64,000 nt of DNA from JAJDXW01 sp965202895. GTDB taxonomy: Bacteria; Pseudomonadota; Gammaproteobacteria; HK1. Position numbers and translations under genes: made by a program. Positions within the stretch are counted from its first letter, which is position 1; every line of letters begins with the position of its first letter. Below the pieces are notes generated by a model, which saw only the letters and a list, made by a program, of their open reading frames with translations, made no database searches and was not told the DNA's origin. The stretch is from contig OZ241901.1 in the NCBI GenBank assembly GCA_965202895.1, forward strand, positions 3,348,001-3,412,000, written 5' to 3'. This document shows positions 32,928 through 45,779 of the stretch, piece by piece.

Positions 32928-34247
32928 ATGAGCCAGGCGTTCGAAGGGGTTCGGATCGTCGACTTCACCCAGGTCGTGGCCGGCCCGGTCGCGACCTACC
33001 AGCTCGGTCTGCTCGGGGCGGAGGTCGTCAAGATCGAGTCGGCCGCGGGCGGGGACATCGCGCGCGGGATGCTGGACCTCACCGGCTTCGGGCAGGGCGA
33101 GATGGCCCCCGCCTTCATCGGGGTCAACCACAACAAGCGCTCCCTCGCCGTCGACCTCAAGCGCCCCGAGGGGCGGGCGGCCGTCGAGCGGATCGTCCGC
33201 CGGGCGGACGTGCTGGTCGAGAACTTCAAGCCGGGGGTGATCGGGCGGCTCGGGTTCGACTACGAGACCGTCCGCGGGCTGCGGCCGTCGATCGTCTACT
33301 GCTCCATCTCGGGCTACGGCCAGGAGGGGCCGCGCCGGTCCATGGCCGCGTTCGACGGCGCCATCCAGGCCGCTTCGGGGATGATGGCGGCGAACGGCCA
33401 CGAGGAGACCGGCCCCACCCGGACCGTGTCCCCGATCATCGACGTCACCACCGGAATGATGGCCGCGTTCGCCATCGCGGCCGCCCTTCGCCGCCGCGAG
33501 GAGACCGGCTCCGGCCAGTTTCTCGACGTGGCGATGCTCGATTCGGCCGTGTCCCTCCTCAATCCGCTCTACAACAACCACCTCGCGACCGGCGAGGAGC
33601 CGGAGCTGCTCGGCAACCAGTCCCTGACGAAGTTTCCGACCGCGAACGTGTTTCCGACCGCGGACGGCCACGTGCAGATCACCGCCCTCACCGGCGCACA
33701 GGTGGACCGGCTCCTCGACGTCCTCGGCTGTCCGGAGCTCCGGGACGATCCGAGGTTCGCGACCGATGCGGACCTCGTCGCGAACCGGGAGGCGATGCGC
33801 CCCGAGCTGTGCAGGCGGCTGCGGCGCGCGCCCACCGGGGTCTGGCTCGAACGCCTCGAGGCGGCGCGGGTGCCGGCCGCGCCCATCTCGAGCTTCCGCG
33901 AGGTGATGGCCCACCCGCAGCTCCGGACGCGCCGCCTGACCGCCGCCCTGCCGGCCCCCGCGATGCTCGGGCCGGCCGAGCTGGCCTCCGTCACCACCGG
34001 CTACGTGGCGGATGCCGACGGGCCGGCGGTGCGGACCTTCGCGCCGCGGCTCGGCGAGCACAGCCGCGAGATCCTCGCCGAGCACGGCTGCTCGGAGGCG
34101 GAGATCGAGGCACTGCACGCGGCCGGGGTCGTGCGAAGCCCCGGCCCCGCGGCGCCGCCGGCGGCCCCCGCCGCCGGCTCGGAGCCGGCTCTGCGGCCGG
34201 GGAGCGGCGGAGCCGTCCGGGCCGTGCCCGCCGCCGCGGCGGACTGA
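32928..34247 (+). CDS. Family III CoA-transferase (CaiB/BaiF type)
   Basis: 439 residues. GVRIVDFTQVVAGPVATYQLGLLGAEVVKIE at the start, VNHNKRSLAVDLKRPEG, the GFDYETVRGLRPSIVYCSISGYGQ block and SPIIDVTTGMMAAFAIAAAL with the catalytic Asp near residue 168 are diagnostic. It moves CoA between carboxylic acids. An Ala/Pro/Gly-rich tail of about 40 residues at the C-terminus is not part of the fold. ATG 32928 has no strong ribosome-binding site; translation is probably coupled to the gene ending 31 bases before. Confidence 0.92.
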   Translation: MSQAFEGVRIVDFTQVVAGPVATYQLGLLGAEVVKIESAAGGDIARGMLDLTGFGQGEMAPAFIGVNHNKRSLAVDLKRPEGRAAVERIVRRADVLVENFKPGVIGRLGFDYETVRGLRPSIVYCSISGYGQEGPRRSMAAFDGAIQAASGMMAANGHEETGPTRTVSPIIDVTTGMMAAFAIAAALRRREETGSGQFLDVAMLDSAVSLLNPLYNNHLATGEEPELLGNQSLTKFPTANVFPTADGHVQITALTGAQVDRLLDVLGCPELRDDPRFATDADLVANREAMRPELCRRLRRAPTGVWLERLEAARVPAAPISSFREVMAHPQLRTRRLTAALPAPAMLGPAELASVTTGYVADADGPAVRTFAPRLGEHSREILAEHGCSEAEIEALHAAGVVRSPGPAAPPAAPAAGSEPALRPGSGGAVRAVPAAAAD

Positions 34248-34268
34248 CCAGGAAGCGGGAGCTCGCGG

Positions 34269-35135
34269 ATGCCGGCCATCCTCATCACCGGAACCAGCAC
34301 CGGCATCGGTCTCGCCACCGCGCTCCGCTTCGCCCGCGCCGGGTATCGCACCTGGGCCACGATGCGCGATCTCGCCAAGGCGGGGCCGCTCCGGGAGGCG
34401 AGGGAGTCGGAGGGGCTCGACCTCGCGTTGCTCCGCCTCGACGTGACCGACGGGTCCTCGATCGAGGACGCGATGGCCGAAGCGCTGCCCGGGGGGCTCG
34501 ACGTGCTCGTGAACAACGCCGGTCGGGCGGGCGGCGCACCCCTCGAGATCACCCCCGAGGAGCAGCACCGGGCCATGTTCGACGCCAACTACTTCGGCGC
34601 CATCCGGATGGTGCAGGCGGTGCTGCCCCACATGCGCGAACGGCGCTCCGGCGCCATCGTCAACCTCACCTCCATCGCCGGGCTCGTCGCGATGCCCAAC
34701 CAGGTTCCGTACACCGCCTCGAAGTGGGCGCTCGAGGGGGCGAGCGAGGCGCTCGCCCACGAGGTCCGGCGGTTCGGCATCCGGGTGAAGATCATCGAGC
34801 CCGGGGTCATCATGACCAGCATCTTCGAGAACGCGAAGGCCCAGACCGTCTTCGATCGCTCGTCGCCCTACATCGACCTCATGCGCCGCAACGGGAAGTT
34901 CTACTCCGCCGGCCATCGGGCGAACCAGCCGCCGGAGATCGTCGCCGACGCGATCTTCGACGCGGTGGAGTCCGGCTCGGACCGCCTCCGCCACGTGGTC
35001 GGCGCGGACGCGGAGAGCATCCTGCGCGGCCGCCGGGCGATGCGCGACGAGGAATGGGTGGCGATGGGCGGCGATCTCGGCGACGACGACTACAACGCCG
35101 AGTTCCTGGCCCGGTTCGGCGTCGAGCTTCGCTAG
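34269..35135 (+). CDS. Short-chain dehydrogenase/reductase
   Basis: 288 residues of classical SDR type with ITGTSTGIGLATALRFA, VNNAGRAGGAP, the catalytic Ser in LTSIAGLVAMPN and YTASKWALEG. The region after the catalytic helix (IKIIEPGVIMTSIF-like, here VKIIEPGVIMTSIF) and the substrate-loop extension are those of retinol/steroid dehydrogenase-like members. Last gene of the catabolic cluster; 21 bases after the CoA-transferase. It ends 53 bases before tRNA-Leu. Confidence 0.88.
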   Translation: MPAILITGTSTGIGLATALRFARAGYRTWATMRDLAKAGPLREARESEGLDLALLRLDVTDGSSIEDAMAEALPGGLDVLVNNAGRAGGAPLEITPEEQHRAMFDANYFGAIRMVQAVLPHMRERRSGAIVNLTSIAGLVAMPNQVPYTASKWALEGASEALAHEVRRFGIRVKIIEPGVIMTSIFENAKAQTVFDRSSPYIDLMRRNGKFYSAGHRANQPPEIVADAIFDAVESGSDRLRHVVGADAESILRGRRAMRDEEWVAMGGDLGDDDYNAEFLARFGVELR

Positions 35136-35157
35136 CCGGCCCCGCCGGCATCTTCGC

Positions 35158-35163
35158 TATACT
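35158..35163 (+). promoter_or_regulatory. -10 element of tRNA-Leu with GC-rich discriminator
   Basis: TATACT lies 25 bases before the mature tRNA and is followed by CGCCCCCC, the kind of G+C-only discriminator seen at stringently controlled stable-RNA promoters. No good -35 is visible at the right distance. The GCCGGC-type inverted repeat just upstream may terminate the preceding operon. Confidence 0.5.
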
Positions 35164-35188
35164 CGCCCCCCGTTCGGTTGGGAGCGTC

Positions 35189-35273
35189 GCGGAAGTGGCG
35201 GAATTGGTAGACGCGCTGGCTTTAGGCGCCAGTGGGGCAACCCGTGAGAGTTCGAATCTCTCCTTTCGCACCA
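35189..35273 (+). tRNA. tRNA-Leu (anticodon TAG)
   Basis: Acceptor stem GCGGAAG/CTTTCGC with one G-U pair, anticodon arm CTGGC-TTTAGGC-GCCAG with anticodon TAG, a long variable arm as in class II tRNAs, the TTCGAAT T-loop and encoded CCA at 35271-35273. Confidence 0.97.
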
Positions 35274-35357
35274 GCTTCTTCCGGAGGCGCCCGGACGACG
35301 GCGCGCCGCGGCCTCCACCGGCGCTCCTCCTTCACCGCCAGGCACCGAGGTGAACGC

Positions 35358-36656
35358 ATGCGGGTCTCGGTAGAGTCCACGACCGGCCTCGAGCGCCGCC
35401 TGACGGTCGAGCTTCCCGAGGAAGGGGTCGAGCGGGAGGTCGGGACGAGGCTCGACGACCTGGTGCGGACCGCGCGGATCCCGGGGTTCAGGCCCGGCAA
35501 GGCGCCGATGAAGGTCGTGGCCCGGCGGTTCGGCGCGGCGGTGCGCGACGAGGTGGTGGGCGAGCTGGTGCGCACCAGCTTCGTCGACGCGATCGCGAGC
35601 GAGGAGCTTCGTCCGGCCGGGGAGCCGCGGATCGATTCGGTGGAGAGCGCACCGGGGGCGGGCTTGAGGTATACGGCGGTCTTCGAGGTGTTTCCCGACG
35701 TCCGGCTCACGGATCTCGAGTCCGTCGAGGTTCGCCGCCCGACCGCCGAGGTGAAGGAGTCCGACGTCGACCGCATGGTCGAGAACCTCCGAAAGCGGGG
35801 GAGGGAATGGCGGGAGGTGGTGCGCGGGGCGCGCCCGGGCGACCGGATCACGTTTCACGTCGAGGGAGAGGTGGACGGCGAACCCCTCGAGATGGGCGCG
35901 CCCGAGGAGCGGGTCGTCGAGCTCGGCGCGGGCCAGGCCCTCCCCGATCTGGACCGCGGCCTCGTCGGCATGGAGCCCCTCTCCACGCGCGACGTCGAGA
36001 TCGGGTACCCGGAGGACCATCCGTCGCCGCGCCTCGCCGGCAAGTCGGCGGTGATGCACGTCGAGGCCCGCAAGGTGGAGGAGGGGGTTCTCCCGGAGGT
36101 GGATGCCGACTTCGTCCGCAGCCTCGGGGTGGAGAGCGGAGACCTGGACGAGTTCCGGCGCGACGTCCGCTCGAACCTGGAGCGGGAGCTGGCGGCGGCG
36201 GCTTCCGCGGTGACCGGCAACCGGCTGCTCGACGCCCTGCTCGAGAGGCACCCGGTCGAGGTACCGGAGACCCTCGTCGCCGAGGAGCTCGGACGCGCCG
36301 GGATGGGAGGTTCGGGGGAAGCGCCCGGCGATGCGGGGCGCGAGGCCGCCGAGGCGGGTGTCCGGCGCCGGTTGCAGCGGGGGCTGGTGCTCGCCCGGAT
36401 CGTGTCGGACCACGAGATCACGGCCGCTCCGGGAGCGGTGCGGGCCGAGGTCGAACGGATGGCCGCGACCTACGAGGACCCCGCCCGGGTGGTCGGCTGG
36501 TTCTACTCCGATCCGGACCGCCTTCATCCGGTGGAGTCCCGGCTGGTGGAGCGCCGGGCGATCGAGGAGGCCCTCGCCAGGGTGAAGGTCGTGGACGAGC
36601 CCCTGGAGTTTGACGAGTTGATGAATACGGGTCAGACTAGCAGCGCGTCTTCTTGA
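35358..36656 (+). CDS. tig: Trigger factor, ribosome-associated chaperone
   Basis: 432 residues, normal length. The N-terminal ribosome-binding domain has the signature IPGFRPGKAPMKVVARRFG near residue 45, the central FKBP-type prolyl isomerase domain is recognisable as RGARPGDRITFHVEGEVDG with GMEPLSTRDVEIGYPEDH, and the C-terminal helical chaperone domain follows. The start ATG 35358 has GAGGTGAA upstream and preserves the usual N-terminus MRVSVESTTGLERRL. It heads the tig-clpP-clpX-lon cluster. Confidence 0.95.
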   Translation: MRVSVESTTGLERRLTVELPEEGVEREVGTRLDDLVRTARIPGFRPGKAPMKVVARRFGAAVRDEVVGELVRTSFVDAIASEELRPAGEPRIDSVESAPGAGLRYTAVFEVFPDVRLTDLESVEVRRPTAEVKESDVDRMVENLRKRGREWREVVRGARPGDRITFHVEGEVDGEPLEMGAPEERVVELGAGQALPDLDRGLVGMEPLSTRDVEIGYPEDHPSPRLAGKSAVMHVEARKVEEGVLPEVDADFVRSLGVESGDLDEFRRDVRSNLERELAAAASAVTGNRLLDALLERHPVEVPETLVAEELGRAGMGGSGEAPGDAGREAAEAGVRRRLQRGLVLARIVSDHEITAAPGAVRAEVERMAATYEDPARVVGWFYSDPDRLHPVESRLVERRAIEEALARVKVVDEPLEFDELMNTGQTSSASS

Positions 36657-36821
36657 GCAGGATCTGCGGCATTCCTTCCCGAGAGGCACTCCACTCCACG
36701 CGGGTTCGCTCCCCGGCGCGCCCGTCGACGGCCCCGTCCATCCCCGTGCCGCATCCGCGGGCAGCGCCGAACGCGCCCGCGGCGGCGGGATGAACGGGCG
36801 TCCACCGGAAGAAGCAGCCAC

Positions 36822-37472
36822 ATGATCGACCGACTTCCGCCGCAAGCGTCCGGCGCCCGGGGGCTGAACCTCATTCCCATGGTGGTGGAGCAGTCCTCGC
36901 GCGGCGAACGGGCCTACGACATCTACTCCCGCCTGCTCAAGGAACGGGTGGTCTTCCTCGTGGGTCCGATCGACGACCCCGTCGCGAACGTCGTGGTGGC
37001 CCAGCTCCTGTTCCTCGAATCGGAGAACCCCGACAAGGACATCAACCTCTACGTCAACTCGCCGGGAGGGAACGTGTCGTCGGGTCTCGCGATCTACGAC
37101 ACGGTGCAGTTCATCAAGCCCGACGTGAGCACGATCTGCGTCGGTCTGGCGGCGAGCATGGGCGCCCTGCTGCTCGCCGGGGGAGCGAAGGGCAAGCGTT
37201 ACTGCCTCCCCCACTCGCGGCTGATGATCCACCAGCCGAGCGGAGGAGCCTACGGCCAGGCCACCGACGTCGACATCCACGCGCGCGAGATCCTCCGGCT
37301 CCGCGAGCGGCTGAACGAGGTCCTCGCCGCACACACCGGGCAGCCGCTCGAGAAGATCGCGCTCGACACCGAGCGCGACAACTTCATGAGTGCCGAGGAG
37401 GCGGTCGGGTACGGGCTGGTGGACCAGGTGCTGTCGCGCCGCGCGGACCCCGGCGCGGCGGGCAAGGATTGA
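36822..37472 (+). CDS. clpP: ATP-dependent Clp protease proteolytic subunit
   Basis: 216 residues. The catalytic triad is Ser112 in GLAASMGALLL, His137 in SRLMIHQPSGG and Asp186 in TERDNFMSAEEA, with spacing identical to Escherichia coli ClpP plus one residue. The handle and N-terminal axial-loop region (LNLIPMVVEQSSRGERAYD) are intact. It forms the tetradecameric peptidase that works with ClpX, encoded 36 bases downstream. Confidence 0.97.
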   Translation: MIDRLPPQASGARGLNLIPMVVEQSSRGERAYDIYSRLLKERVVFLVGPIDDPVANVVVAQLLFLESENPDKDINLYVNSPGGNVSSGLAIYDTVQFIKPDVSTICVGLAASMGALLLAGGAKGKRYCLPHSRLMIHQPSGGAYGQATDVDIHAREILRLRERLNEVLAAHTGQPLEKIALDTERDNFMSAEEAVGYGLVDQVLSRRADPGAAGKD

Positions 37473-37508
37473 GACGAGGATGATCGGGGACCACGTCGGG
37501 GAGCGGGA

Positions 37509-38798
<1,290 letters not shown>

Positions 38799-38835
38799 AC
38801 GCCGGGCGGGCGCCCGGCACACGGCGCCGAGGCAG

Positions 38836-41256
<2,421 letters not shown>

Positions 41257-41660
41257 TCTCCGGCGCCCGAACGGGGGCGGGGCCGGTGCGGGTCGGGGCC
41301 GGCCCGCGTTCGAGCCACGCGCGCCGGGGAGGAAGGGCGGCAGCGCACCCCCGGAGCGGACGAACCATTCGGAGCGGCGAAGATCTCGGGGACGGCGCCT
41401 CCCACGGATGCGGGTGTCCTGGGAACGCGCGCGTCTCGACCGCATCGATCGGCGGTGGTCTTGCCGTCCTCATTTGCGGTCGAGACGCGCGCGTTCCCAA
41501 GGACACGCGGCTTCCAGGACGCACCGTTCCCTGGAAGAGCGGCAGGCATCGAGGCCCGGCCGCGAGTCGGTCAGCGTGAAAGAGCCTTGGGCGGACCAAT
41601 GCGAGGAGCAAGCGAGTATGGCATCCGCGGCCCGGATGCCGTATCCTTCGTCACCCCTGC
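41257..41660. other. 404-base intergenic region with the palindromic repeat
   Basis: No gene is supported between lon and tRNA-Val. Most of it is the palindromic repeat copy B and GC-rich flank; GCATCCGCGGCCCGGATGC-like inversion near 41620 precedes the tRNA. No promoter for the tRNAs is obvious; TATCCT near 41642 is the only A/T-containing hexamer at suitable distance. Confidence 0.6.
41415..41591. repeat. Dispersed palindromic repeat, copy B
   Basis: Arms 41415-41444 and 41475-41505 are a near-perfect inverted repeat (30 bases, one indel), around a 30-base centre that is the reverse complement of the centre of copy A. A second small hairpin CTTCCAGG/CCTGGAAG and the 25-base tail 41558-41582, identical to 5585-5609, follow. 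The arms are strong enough to form a cruciform or a long RNA hairpin. Confidence 0.8.
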
Positions 41661-41733
41661 GGGTGCTTAGCTCAGCCGGGAGAGCGTCGCCCTTACAAGG
41701 CGGAGGTCGGGGGTTCGATTCCCTCAGCACCCA
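41661..41733 (+). tRNA. tRNA-Val (anticodon TAC)
   Basis: Acceptor stem GGGTGCT/AGCACCC, D-arm GCTCAGCCGGGAGAGC, anticodon loop CTTACAA with anticodon TAC, T-arm GGTTCGATTCC region and discriminator A at 41733. CCA is not encoded. Confidence 0.97.
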
Positions 41734-41755
41734 TGACGCCGCGCCCCGAGCGATT

Positions 41756-41832
41756 GGAGTGGTAGTTCAGTTGGTTAGAATACCGGCCTGTCACGCCGGG
41801 GGTCGCGGGTTCGAGTCCCGTCCACTCCGCCA
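41756..41832 (+). tRNA. tRNA-Asp (anticodon GTC)
   Basis: Acceptor stem GGAGTGG/CCACTCC, D-arm AGTTCAGTTGGTTAGAA, anticodon loop CTGTCAC with GTC, T-arm CGGGTTCGAGTCCCG, discriminator G and encoded CCA (41830-41832). It follows tRNA-Val by 22 bases, probably one transcript; the Val/Asp pair between lon and ppiD is seen in gammaproteobacteria. Confidence 0.97.
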
Positions 41833-41878
41833 ACGCCCGTATCGCCGCGTTCCGATCTCTCCGCCCTCCTGACGCCCC

Positions 41879-43795
41879 ATGCTCCAGGGAATCCGCGACC
41901 GCGCGCACGGCTTCATCGCGTGGATCGTCGTCATCCTCATCTGCATCCCGTTCGCGCTGTGGGGGGTGCAGGAGTACCTCGGTCCGGACCCGAACGTGGC
42001 GGTGGCGGAAGTCGACGAAGACGAGATATCCCTCTTCGACTACCGGACGGCTCTGCAGACGGTCCGGTCCTCGCTCAACCGCCGGTTTCCGGACCAGGAC
42101 GTATCCCGGATGTTCGGCGAAGCGTTCATCCGCAACCGCGCGATGGAAGGCCTGGTCCGGGAGCGGCTGATCGCGCGGGCCTCGTCCGATGCGGGGTTCG
42201 TGGTGTCGGACGAGCAGCTCGCGGGCGCGATCCGTTCCGCTCCCTCCTTCCAGCGCGACGGCGCGTTCTCCGCCGAAGAGTACGAGTACGCGCTCAGGCG
42301 AAGCGGCAGCAGTCCCGGCCGGTTCGAGGAGGACACCCGGCGACGGTTGCTGGAGGCGCAGTGGCGCGACGCGCTCGTCCTGTCCGCGGCGGTGTCGGAG
42401 AGCCGCGCGCGCCGCCTCGCGGCGCTCGAATCGCAGACGCGGTCCTTCTCCCGGCTCGTGGTGCCGGCCGGCCGGTTCGCGGGGAGGGAGATCGGCGAAG
42501 AGGCGATCGCGAAGCACTACGAGGAGAACAAGGCCGCGTTCCTGACCCCGGAGGAGGTTCGCCTCCGGTACGTCGTGCTGGCGCGCGACGACCTCGCGGC
42601 CGACGTCGAGATCCCGCCCGGAACGATCGAGGGATACTACGATTCGCGCAAGGCCGGCCTCACGGCGCCGGAGCAGCGCCGCGTGCGCCACATCCTGATC
42701 GTGGACGAAGAAGAGGGCGGAGAAGAAGAAGCGCTCGCCCGAGCGGAGGCGCTGCGCGCCCGCATCCTGGCCGGAGAGGCGTTCGAGGACGTGGCGCGGG
42801 AGGCCTCCGACGATCCGGGCTCCGCCGAGTCGGGGGGAGACCTCGGCTACGGCGGGCGGGGGGTCTGGGTTCCGCCGTTCGAGGAGGCGGCGTTCTCGCT
42901 CGAGGTCGGGGCGCTGAGCGAGCCGGTACGGTCCGAATTCGGGTTCCACCTCATCCGGGTGGAGGACGTCCGCGACAGCCGTACCCGTTCTTTCGACGAG
43001 GCGAAGGAGGAGCTCGAGCGGGAGTATCGCAGCGAGCGGGCCGAGCAGGCCTACTTCGAGCAGGTGGAGCGCCTTTCGAACCTCGTTTTCGAGCAGCCGG
43101 ACAATCTCGAGGACGCGGCGGAGGTGCTCGGGCTCACGGTGGAGGAGAGCGGTTACCTCTCCCGCCGCGGCGACCCGGAGCACGAGGTGCTCGGAGACCG
43201 GGCGGTGCTCGCGGCCGCTTTCGGCGAGGACGTGCTCGCCGGAAACAACAGCGAACCGGTGGAGATCGAGGGCTACCGAACGGTCGTCGTGCGGGTGGAG
43301 GAGCGCCGGGAGCCTCGCCAGCGCACCCTCGACGAGGTGCGCCCGGAGATCGTCGCGTCGCTCGGCGAAGGGCGGGCGGCCGACGAGGCGCGCGCGCTCG
43401 GCGCGAGCCTCGTCGGGCGTCTGCGAGCCGGCGAAGGGCGCGAAGCGGTGGCCGGAGACCTCGAGTGGAGCGAGCGGCGCACCGTCGGACGCGATGAACC
43501 GGAGGACCTGGAGCCCGTGGTCCGAGGGGTGCTGTTCAACATGCCGCGACCGGGTGCGGGGGCGGTCACCTTCGACGGCGTTGCCCTCCCGAACGGGGAT
43601 TTCGTGATCCTCGCCCTCGGCCAGGTCATCGAAGGCGAGGTCGAGGCCGAGGCCCTGGACGAGTCACGGCTCCGGCTCTCCCGGCAGCTCGGCCTCGATG
43701 CGCACGATTCGTTCGTCGCCGCGCTCCGCGGGCGGGCCGACGTCCGGGTCTTCGAAGACCGCATCGCGGTCGAGGACGACGCGTACGCCCGCTGA
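41879..43795 (+). CDS. ppiD: Periplasmic folding chaperone, parvulin-type PpiD/SurA family
   Basis: 638 residues, the size of PpiD. One membrane anchor (about 12-31, FIAWIVVILICIPFALWGVQ) leaves a large periplasmic part. SurA_N-type chaperone helices come first, the parvulin domain is centred on RRVRHILIVDEEEGGEEEA to GGDLGYGGRGVWVPPFEEAAF and FGFHLIRVEDVRD, and a C-terminal chaperone-like region follows. The start ATGCTCCAGG at 41879 gives the typical N-terminus MLQGIRDRAHGFIAW. It assists outer-membrane protein biogenesis at the inner membrane exit side of SecYEG. Confidence 0.93.
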   Translation: MLQGIRDRAHGFIAWIVVILICIPFALWGVQEYLGPDPNVAVAEVDEDEISLFDYRTALQTVRSSLNRRFPDQDVSRMFGEAFIRNRAMEGLVRERLIARASSDAGFVVSDEQLAGAIRSAPSFQRDGAFSAEEYEYALRRSGSSPGRFEEDTRRRLLEAQWRDALVLSAAVSESRARRLAALESQTRSFSRLVVPAGRFAGREIGEEAIAKHYEENKAAFLTPEEVRLRYVVLARDDLAADVEIPPGTIEGYYDSRKAGLTAPEQRRVRHILIVDEEEGGEEEALARAEALRARILAGEAFEDVAREASDDPGSAESGGDLGYGGRGVWVPPFEEAAFSLEVGALSEPVRSEFGFHLIRVEDVRDSRTRSFDEAKEELEREYRSERAEQAYFEQVERLSNLVFEQPDNLEDAAEVLGLTVEESGYLSRRGDPEHEVLGDRAVLAAAFGEDVLAGNNSEPVEIEGYRTVVVRVEERREPRQRTLDEVRPEIVASLGEGRAADEARALGASLVGRLRAGEGREAVAGDLEWSERRTVGRDEPEDLEPVVRGVLFNMPRPGAGAVTFDGVALPNGDFVILALGQVIEGEVEAEALDESRLRLSRQLGLDAHDSFVAALRGRADVRVFEDRIAVEDDAYAR

Positions 43796-44100
43796 GACCC
43801 CGGGCTCCGCACCACCCTCTCCGCCGCCCCTCGCCATCCTGGGCGGCGCTCCGCTCCCGATGACCGGCCGTCGTCCGTTCCAGGCCGGTTCGACGGCGCG
43901 AACGAGCCAGGGCCGGCTACGCTTCCAACGTCTTCCGGCCCGCCGCCGCGGCGTCTCGACTCGACGCCGTCGCGACGAAGTCCGGTGAGACATCCGGGTT
44001 GGATCGATTCCGGTCTGCCGGCCGGCCGCTCCTTGCTCCGTTCCGCATCGGAAACGCGGAGCAACGCATCCGCGCGTGCGCGCCCCCGCCGTCCGGGCAC
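43796..44100. other. 305-base convergent gap between ppiD and the HNH gene
   Basis: I see no gene, promoter or clear terminator here. Several GC-rich short inversions exist, none followed by a T-run. Confidence 0.5.
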
Positions 44101-44673
44101 TCAGCAGATGGCGTGCATGCGGCTCCCGGAGCGGAAACGCTGGCGGAGGAACTTCATCTGGTCGGCGAGGATCCGTCGGTTCGAGAGCACCAGGTACTCG
44201 GCCCGGTTGGGCTCGAAGGGCACCGCGAGGAGGGGCATGTCCGCCTCGTCCGGGGTGCGTGCTCCCTTCGCGTGATTGCAGGCGCGGCAGGCGGTCACCA
44301 CGTTCGTCCAGCGGTCCCTTCCCCCCCGCGAGAGGGGGAGGAGGTGGTCGCGGGTCAGCAGGTGGGCAGGATACTCGCCGCCGCAGTACATGCAGGTGAA
44401 CGCATCCCGCAGGAAGAGCTCCCGGTTCGAGAGGGGAGGGGTGCCGGAACGGTGACCTCCGCGGTGTCCCCTGACCGCGACGATCGAGCTCACCGTGATC
44501 CGGGACCTCAGCCCGGTGAGCCGGCTGCATCCGCCCCGGAACGAGAACTCCGTCTCCCCGATGGACCAGGCGATGCGTCCCCGCGCCCCGAGCGACACCG
44601 CCTCCTGCCAGCCGATCCATCGCATGGGCTGGCCGGTCACTTCCAGACGAAGAATCGGTGGAATACCGCTCAC
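44101..44673 (-). CDS. HNH endonuclease-fold protein
   Basis: 190 residues. The HNH core is LFLRDAFTCMYCGGEYPA, RDHLLPLSRGG and TNVVTACRACNHAKGAR, with zinc pairs CMYC and CRAC. The arrangement is that of small single-domain HNH proteins with an N-terminal extension of about 80 residues found next to housekeeping genes in many Proteobacteria; the role is unknown and nuclease activity is inferred. Upstream sequence (to 44984) is the most AT-rich of this region. Confidence 0.9.
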   Translation of the reverse strand: MSGIPPILRLEVTGQPMRWIGWQEAVSLGARGRIAWSIGETEFSFRGGCSRLTGLRSRITVSSIVAVRGHRGGHRSGTPPLSNRELFLRDAFTCMYCGGEYPAHLLTRDHLLPLSRGGRDRWTNVVTACRACNHAKGARTPDEADMPLLAVPFEPNRAEYLVLSNRRILADQMKFLRQRFRSGSRMHAIC

Positions 44674-44984
44674 GGATCCTGTTCGAAAGATGGGACGCTC
44701 CGGCTATTTTCCCCGATCCGGGCCGCAGTGGAAACCGTCCGGGAACCATCTGCCCGGAAACGGCCGCTTGGGAATCATGGACACGAACCGGTCCTCAAAA
44801 TCCCCAATCGAGGTTGTGGATCTCTCCACTGTGATGGCAATTTATTGATTTTAGATAAATTCTATCTCATCGCAGGGATGCCGCGAAATCCAATTCGAGA
44901 CGGGTTCATGCAACCGGGGCACGGGGCGGCGGTCGGCACGAGGGCGAGGATGCGGCCCGAAGGGTCCGGCCGCGCGCGGAAGGG
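44674..44984. other. 311-base gap with an AT-rich patch
   Basis: No gene is supported. Around 44835-44870 the sequence is far more AT-rich than average and contains the inverted repeat AGATA-AATTC-TATCT (44853-44866). On the minus strand TAGAAT there could be a -10 element for the HNH gene, but the -35 is not convincing. Confidence 0.5.
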
Positions 44985-45767
44985 TCAGAGAGGAGAAGCT
45001 CCGACAACGTGGTAGCCCGCGTCCACGTAGACGATCTCGCCGGTGATCCCACCGGCGAGATCGGAGCACAGGAATGCGGCCGTATTGCCCACGTCGTCTA
45101 TGGTCACGTTTCGCCGGAGTGGAGCGGCCTGCTGCGCGTGGTCGAGGAGCTTGCGAAAGCCGGAAATGCCGGAGGCGGCGAGGGTGCGGATGGGGCCCGC
45201 GGAGATCGCGTTGACCCGGATCCCCTCCGGGCCGAGGTCCTCCGCGAGGTAGCGCACCGTCGCCTCGAGGCTCGCCTTCGCCGGGCCCATCACGTTGTAG
45301 CCCGGAAACACCCGCTGCGAGCCGAGGTAGGTCAGGGTCAGCATCGTGCCGCCATTGCGGCGCATCAGCTCGCGCCCGCCCCCGGCGAGCGCCGCGAAGC
45401 TGTACGCGCTCACGTCGTGGGCGACGCGGAACGCCTCCCGGTCGAGCCCCGCAAGGAAGGCTCCATCCAGTGCTTCACGGGGAGCGAAAGCGATCGCGTG
45501 GACCAGGCCGTCGAGGTCCGGCCAAGCGTCCCCGAGGCGGTGGAAGAGGCGGTCGACGTCGCCGTCGGCGCTCACGTCGCAGCCGATGGCGAGCTTGGAG
45601 CCGAGCTCGGCGGCGAGCTTCCCGACCCGCCCGCCCAGCCGCTCGTTCTGGTAGGTGAACGCGAGCTCGGCGCCCTCGCGGCGCATGGCCCTGGCCACCC
45701 CCCAGGCAATCGAGCGGTTGCTCGCGACCCCGGTGACCAGGAACCGTTTTCCGGTGAGCAGCCCCAA
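44985..45767 (-). CDS. fabI: Enoyl-[acyl-carrier-protein] reductase (NADH)
   Basis: 260 residues. GKRFLVTGVASNRSIAWGVARAMRREGAELA is the FabI cofactor loop, LTYLGSQRVFPGYNVMGPAKASLEA contains the Tyr-x6-Lys catalytic pair (Tyr in YNVMGPAK), and VDAGYHVVG is the usual C-terminal strand. FabI reduces the enoyl-ACP at the last step of fatty-acid elongation and is the target of triclosan-type inhibitors. Location next to ppiD is conserved in pseudomonads and relatives. The mltD gene ends 12 bases upstream on the same strand. Confidence 0.95.
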   Translation of the reverse strand: MGLLTGKRFLVTGVASNRSIAWGVARAMRREGAELAFTYQNERLGGRVGKLAAELGSKLAIGCDVSADGDVDRLFHRLGDAWPDLDGLVHAIAFAPREALDGAFLAGLDREAFRVAHDVSAYSFAALAGGGRELMRRNGGTMLTLTYLGSQRVFPGYNVMGPAKASLEATVRYLAEDLGPEGIRVNAISAGPIRTLAASGISGFRKLLDHAQQAAPLRRNVTIDDVGNTAAFLCSDLAGGITGEIVYVDAGYHVVGASPL

Positions 45768-45779
45768 GGCGCTCTTCCG

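Noticed and set aside
44845..44870. FNR-type site TTGAT-N4-ATCAA in the AT-rich patch before the HNH gene
   Set aside because: Only the left half is present (TTGAT); the right half differs at several positions and no anaerobically regulated gene follows.
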